Below are positions 62,592-64,000 of a stretch of DNA of 64,000 nucleotides, piece by piece; position 1 is the stretch's first letter; each line of letters starts with the position of its first letter. Source of the DNA: Spirochaetaceae bacterium bin103 (GTDB lineage Bacteria > Spirochaetota > Spirochaetia > SZUA-6 > Bin103); contig MPNH01000019.1 of assembly GCA_002238925.1 (NCBI GenBank), forward strand, positions 1-64,000, read 5' to 3'. The notes under the pieces are model-generated. The model was not told the DNA's origin, ran no database searches, and worked only from the letters and a program-made list of their open reading frames with translations. The position numbers were made by a program, and so were the translations under genes.

Positions 62592-62609
62592 TCGGGTAAC
62601 TCACGTCAA
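62581..62609 (-). promoter_or_regulatory. vapBC promoter
   Basis: On the minus strand TTGACG (62609-62604) and TACAAG (62586-62581) are 17 bp apart. The start of transcription would fall at about 62574, one base before the ATG, so a leaderless mRNA is predicted. The -10 box lies inside the operator palindrome. Confidence 0.55.
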
Positions 62610-62610
62610 C

Positions 62611-62650
62611 AGGTAGGTCAGGTCATGGTCAGGTCAGTCAGGTTAGGTTA
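62611..62650. repeat. Short AGGTC/AGGTT direct repeats
   Basis: About eight units of GGTCA/GGTTA-like sequence follow one another (for example GGTCAGGTCATGGTCAGGTCA). They lie between vapBC and the haloperoxidase-like gene and are far less GC-rich than the surroundings. No function is assigned; they could be a binding array or simple slippage. Confidence 0.6.
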
Positions 62651-62700
62651 GCGTCGATGTTGACAACTTACCGAGACCGCTGGCAACCTTGGTACTTCCG

Positions 62701-64000
62701 ATGGGCATTGCTGCACGAGCTTGTGATGGTCTAAGGCGGGGCCTGCCGGCGTGGCCGCGGCGGCTGCTTGCCTGCGCCATGGTCGCTGCTGCGGCGATAA
62801 CCGCGAGCGCGGAGGCGGAGCCGCACACGGTGGCGCGGCTGTGGAACGAGGTGATGCTGAAGGCAATTCGCAACGATTTCGCCCGCCCGCCGCTGCACGC
62901 GCGCAACCTGTACCACGTGGCGGCGGCGATGTGGGATGCGTGGGCGGTGTACGACGACGTAGCCGAACCGATCTTCCTCAAGGAACGCCACCACGCCGAC
63001 GACGTCGATGCGGCGCGCCACGAGGCGATCAGCTACGCCGCCTACCGCGTACTGTACCGCCGCTACCAGATATCGCCCGGCGCCTATGAGTCGCTGCCGA
63101 GCTTCGACGACCTGCTGATCGAGCTCGGCTACGACTACCGGATGACCGACCGCGAGGGCGACCACCCGGCCGCGGTCGGCAACCGCATCGCCAAGCTGAT
63201 CCTGGACCACGGCTATGACGACGGCGCCGACGAGCTCGGCTCCTACGCGTTCGAGTTCGACTACCGATCGGCCAATCCGCCGATGGTGGTGGCCAATTCC
63301 GGCGCCGGCGACCTGCTTGATCCCAACCGCTGGCAACCGCTGTCGTTGCGCCTGTTCGTGGACCAGGCGGGGCGTGTGCAGCCGGGCCGGGTGCAGCGCT
63401 TCATCGGCTCGCACTGGGGCCTGGTGGCGCCGTTCTCCCTGCCCCTGCCGGGTACCGCGACCATGTCAGGCGACGGCGTGTTCCACGACCCGGGCCCGCC
63501 GCCCTACCTCGGCGGCGCCGGCAGCGACGAATACCAGGACGGCTTTGCCGAGGTGCTGCGCTACGCCGCCACACTCGACCCCGACGACGGCGTGATGATC
63601 GACATCTCGCCCCGTTCGTTCGGCAACAACAGCCTGGGCGCCAACGACGGCTCCGGCTACGACGTGAACCCGGTCACCGGCAAGCCATACGCGCCGAACC
63701 TGGTGAAGCGCGGCGACTGGTCGCGGGTAATCGCCGAGTTCTGGGCCGACGGCCCCGACTCGGAAACGCCGCCGGGGCACTGGAACACCCTGGCCAACTA
63801 CGTCACCGACCATCCCGACACGGAGCGCCGCCTGCAGGGCACGGGGCCGATTCTCGATCCGCTGGAGTGGGACGTGAAGCTGTACCTGGCGCTGAACGGG
63901 GCGACGCACGATGCCGCCGTGTGCGCCTGGGGCCTGAAGGGACACTACGACTACGTGCGCCCGATAACCGCCATCCGCTACATGGCGAGCCTGGGGCAAT
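62701..64000 (+). CDS. Secreted vanadium-haloperoxidase/PAP2-like protein, cut by the right window edge
   Basis: An open frame from ATG 62701 to the end of the window (at least 433 residues). A signal peptide is evident: a basic start, then LLACAMVAAAAITASAEA with cleavage before EPH. The helical region VARLWNEVMLKAIRNDF, then LHARNLYHVAAAMWDAWAVY, is typical of vanadium-dependent haloperoxidase relatives, as are PPGHWNTLANYV and AAVCAWGLKGHYDYVRPITA. The C-terminal catalytic SGH/Arg/His part lies beyond the window, so activity as haloperoxidase or phosphatase cannot be judged. The frame upstream of 62701 ends at a stop. ATG 62779 would cut into the signal peptide. Confidence 0.75.
   Translation, partial: MGIAARACDGLRRGLPAWPRRLLACAMVAAAAITASAEAEPHTVARLWNEVMLKAIRNDFARPPLHARNLYHVAAAMWDAWAVYDDVAEPIFLKERHHADDVDAARHEAISYAAYRVLYRRYQISPGAYESLPSFDDLLIELGYDYRMTDREGDHPAAVGNRIAKLILDHGYDDGADELGSYAFEFDYRSANPPMVVANSGAGDLLDPNRWQPLSLRLFVDQAGRVQPGRVQRFIGSHWGLVAPFSLPLPGTATMSGDGVFHDPGPPPYLGGAGSDEYQDGFAEVLRYAATLDPDDGVMIDISPRSFGNNSLGANDGSGYDVNPVTGKPYAPNLVKRGDWSRVIAEFWADGPDSETPPGHWNTLANYVTDHPDTERRLQGTGPILDPLEWDVKLYLALNGATHDAAVCAWGLKGHYDYVRPITAIRYMASLGQ

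Overview
The window is about 64 kb of very GC-rich bacterial chromosome (codon third positions almost all G or C). The gene content and order point to a member of the Spirochaetota. The run rplU-rpmA-obgE-nadD-lytR-rsfS / spoVG-rplY-pth-tilS-ftsH (46.4 kb down to 36.7 kb, minus strand) keeps the order known from Borrelia and Treponema. ClpC, PEGA, LolCDE, LysM/LytM and SpoVG proteins fit that placement. Genus and species cannot be read from the sequence. A sulfatase and a vanadium-haloperoxidase-like protein would suit a marine or host-associated lifestyle, which is inference only.

Left part (1-31 kb), mostly housekeeping. A Pro/Ala-rich protein cut by the window edge and a membrane protein with a dead GGDEF-like domain lie head-on against RNase Z. 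EpmA and its substrate EF-P follow, then a two-domain methyltransferase whose frame is broken by two imperfect tandem duplications. On the minus strand come a large TPR protein and ClpC, and then a tightly overlapped eight-gene unit read from 21.8 to 12.1 kb: membrane protein, prfB (with a textbook programmed +1 frameshift), PEGA protein, ftsY, a secreted repeat protein, lolC, lolD and lolE. Next are an RluA-family pseudouridine synthase, a P-loop protein with an Asp23-like tail, PcnB, a ClpX-like ATPase without a zinc finger, an HrpA-type helicase, AroB, a LysM/degenerate LytM protein, and tRNA-Asp and tRNA-Pro.

Middle (31-46.5 kb). A PpiC/SurA-like foldase and LepA read rightward. Leftward lie a lipoprotein HtrA-like protease, FtsH, TilS, Pth, L25, tRNA-Gln and SpoVG, then RsfS, a LytR-type protein, NadD, Obg, L27 and L21. 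One gene breaks this conserved block: a plus-strand, aspartate-rich protein between spoVG and rsfS, with its own strong promoter.

Right part (46.5-64 kb), accessory. A DUF6807 protein, a VOC protein, a CoA-transferase, a Gfo/Idh/MocA oxidoreductase, a MaoC hydratase, an SDR, a sugar-isomerase-like TIM barrel and a SGSH-like sulfatase look like a catabolic island. Two heterodimeric ABC exporter pairs face each other tail to tail. A vapBC toxin-antitoxin pair with a palindromic operator follows, and a secreted haloperoxidase-like protein runs off the right edge.

Several frame breaks or odd insertions coincide with G- or C-only stretches flanked by degraded copies of the local sequence. They look more like sequencing or assembly scars than real mutations.
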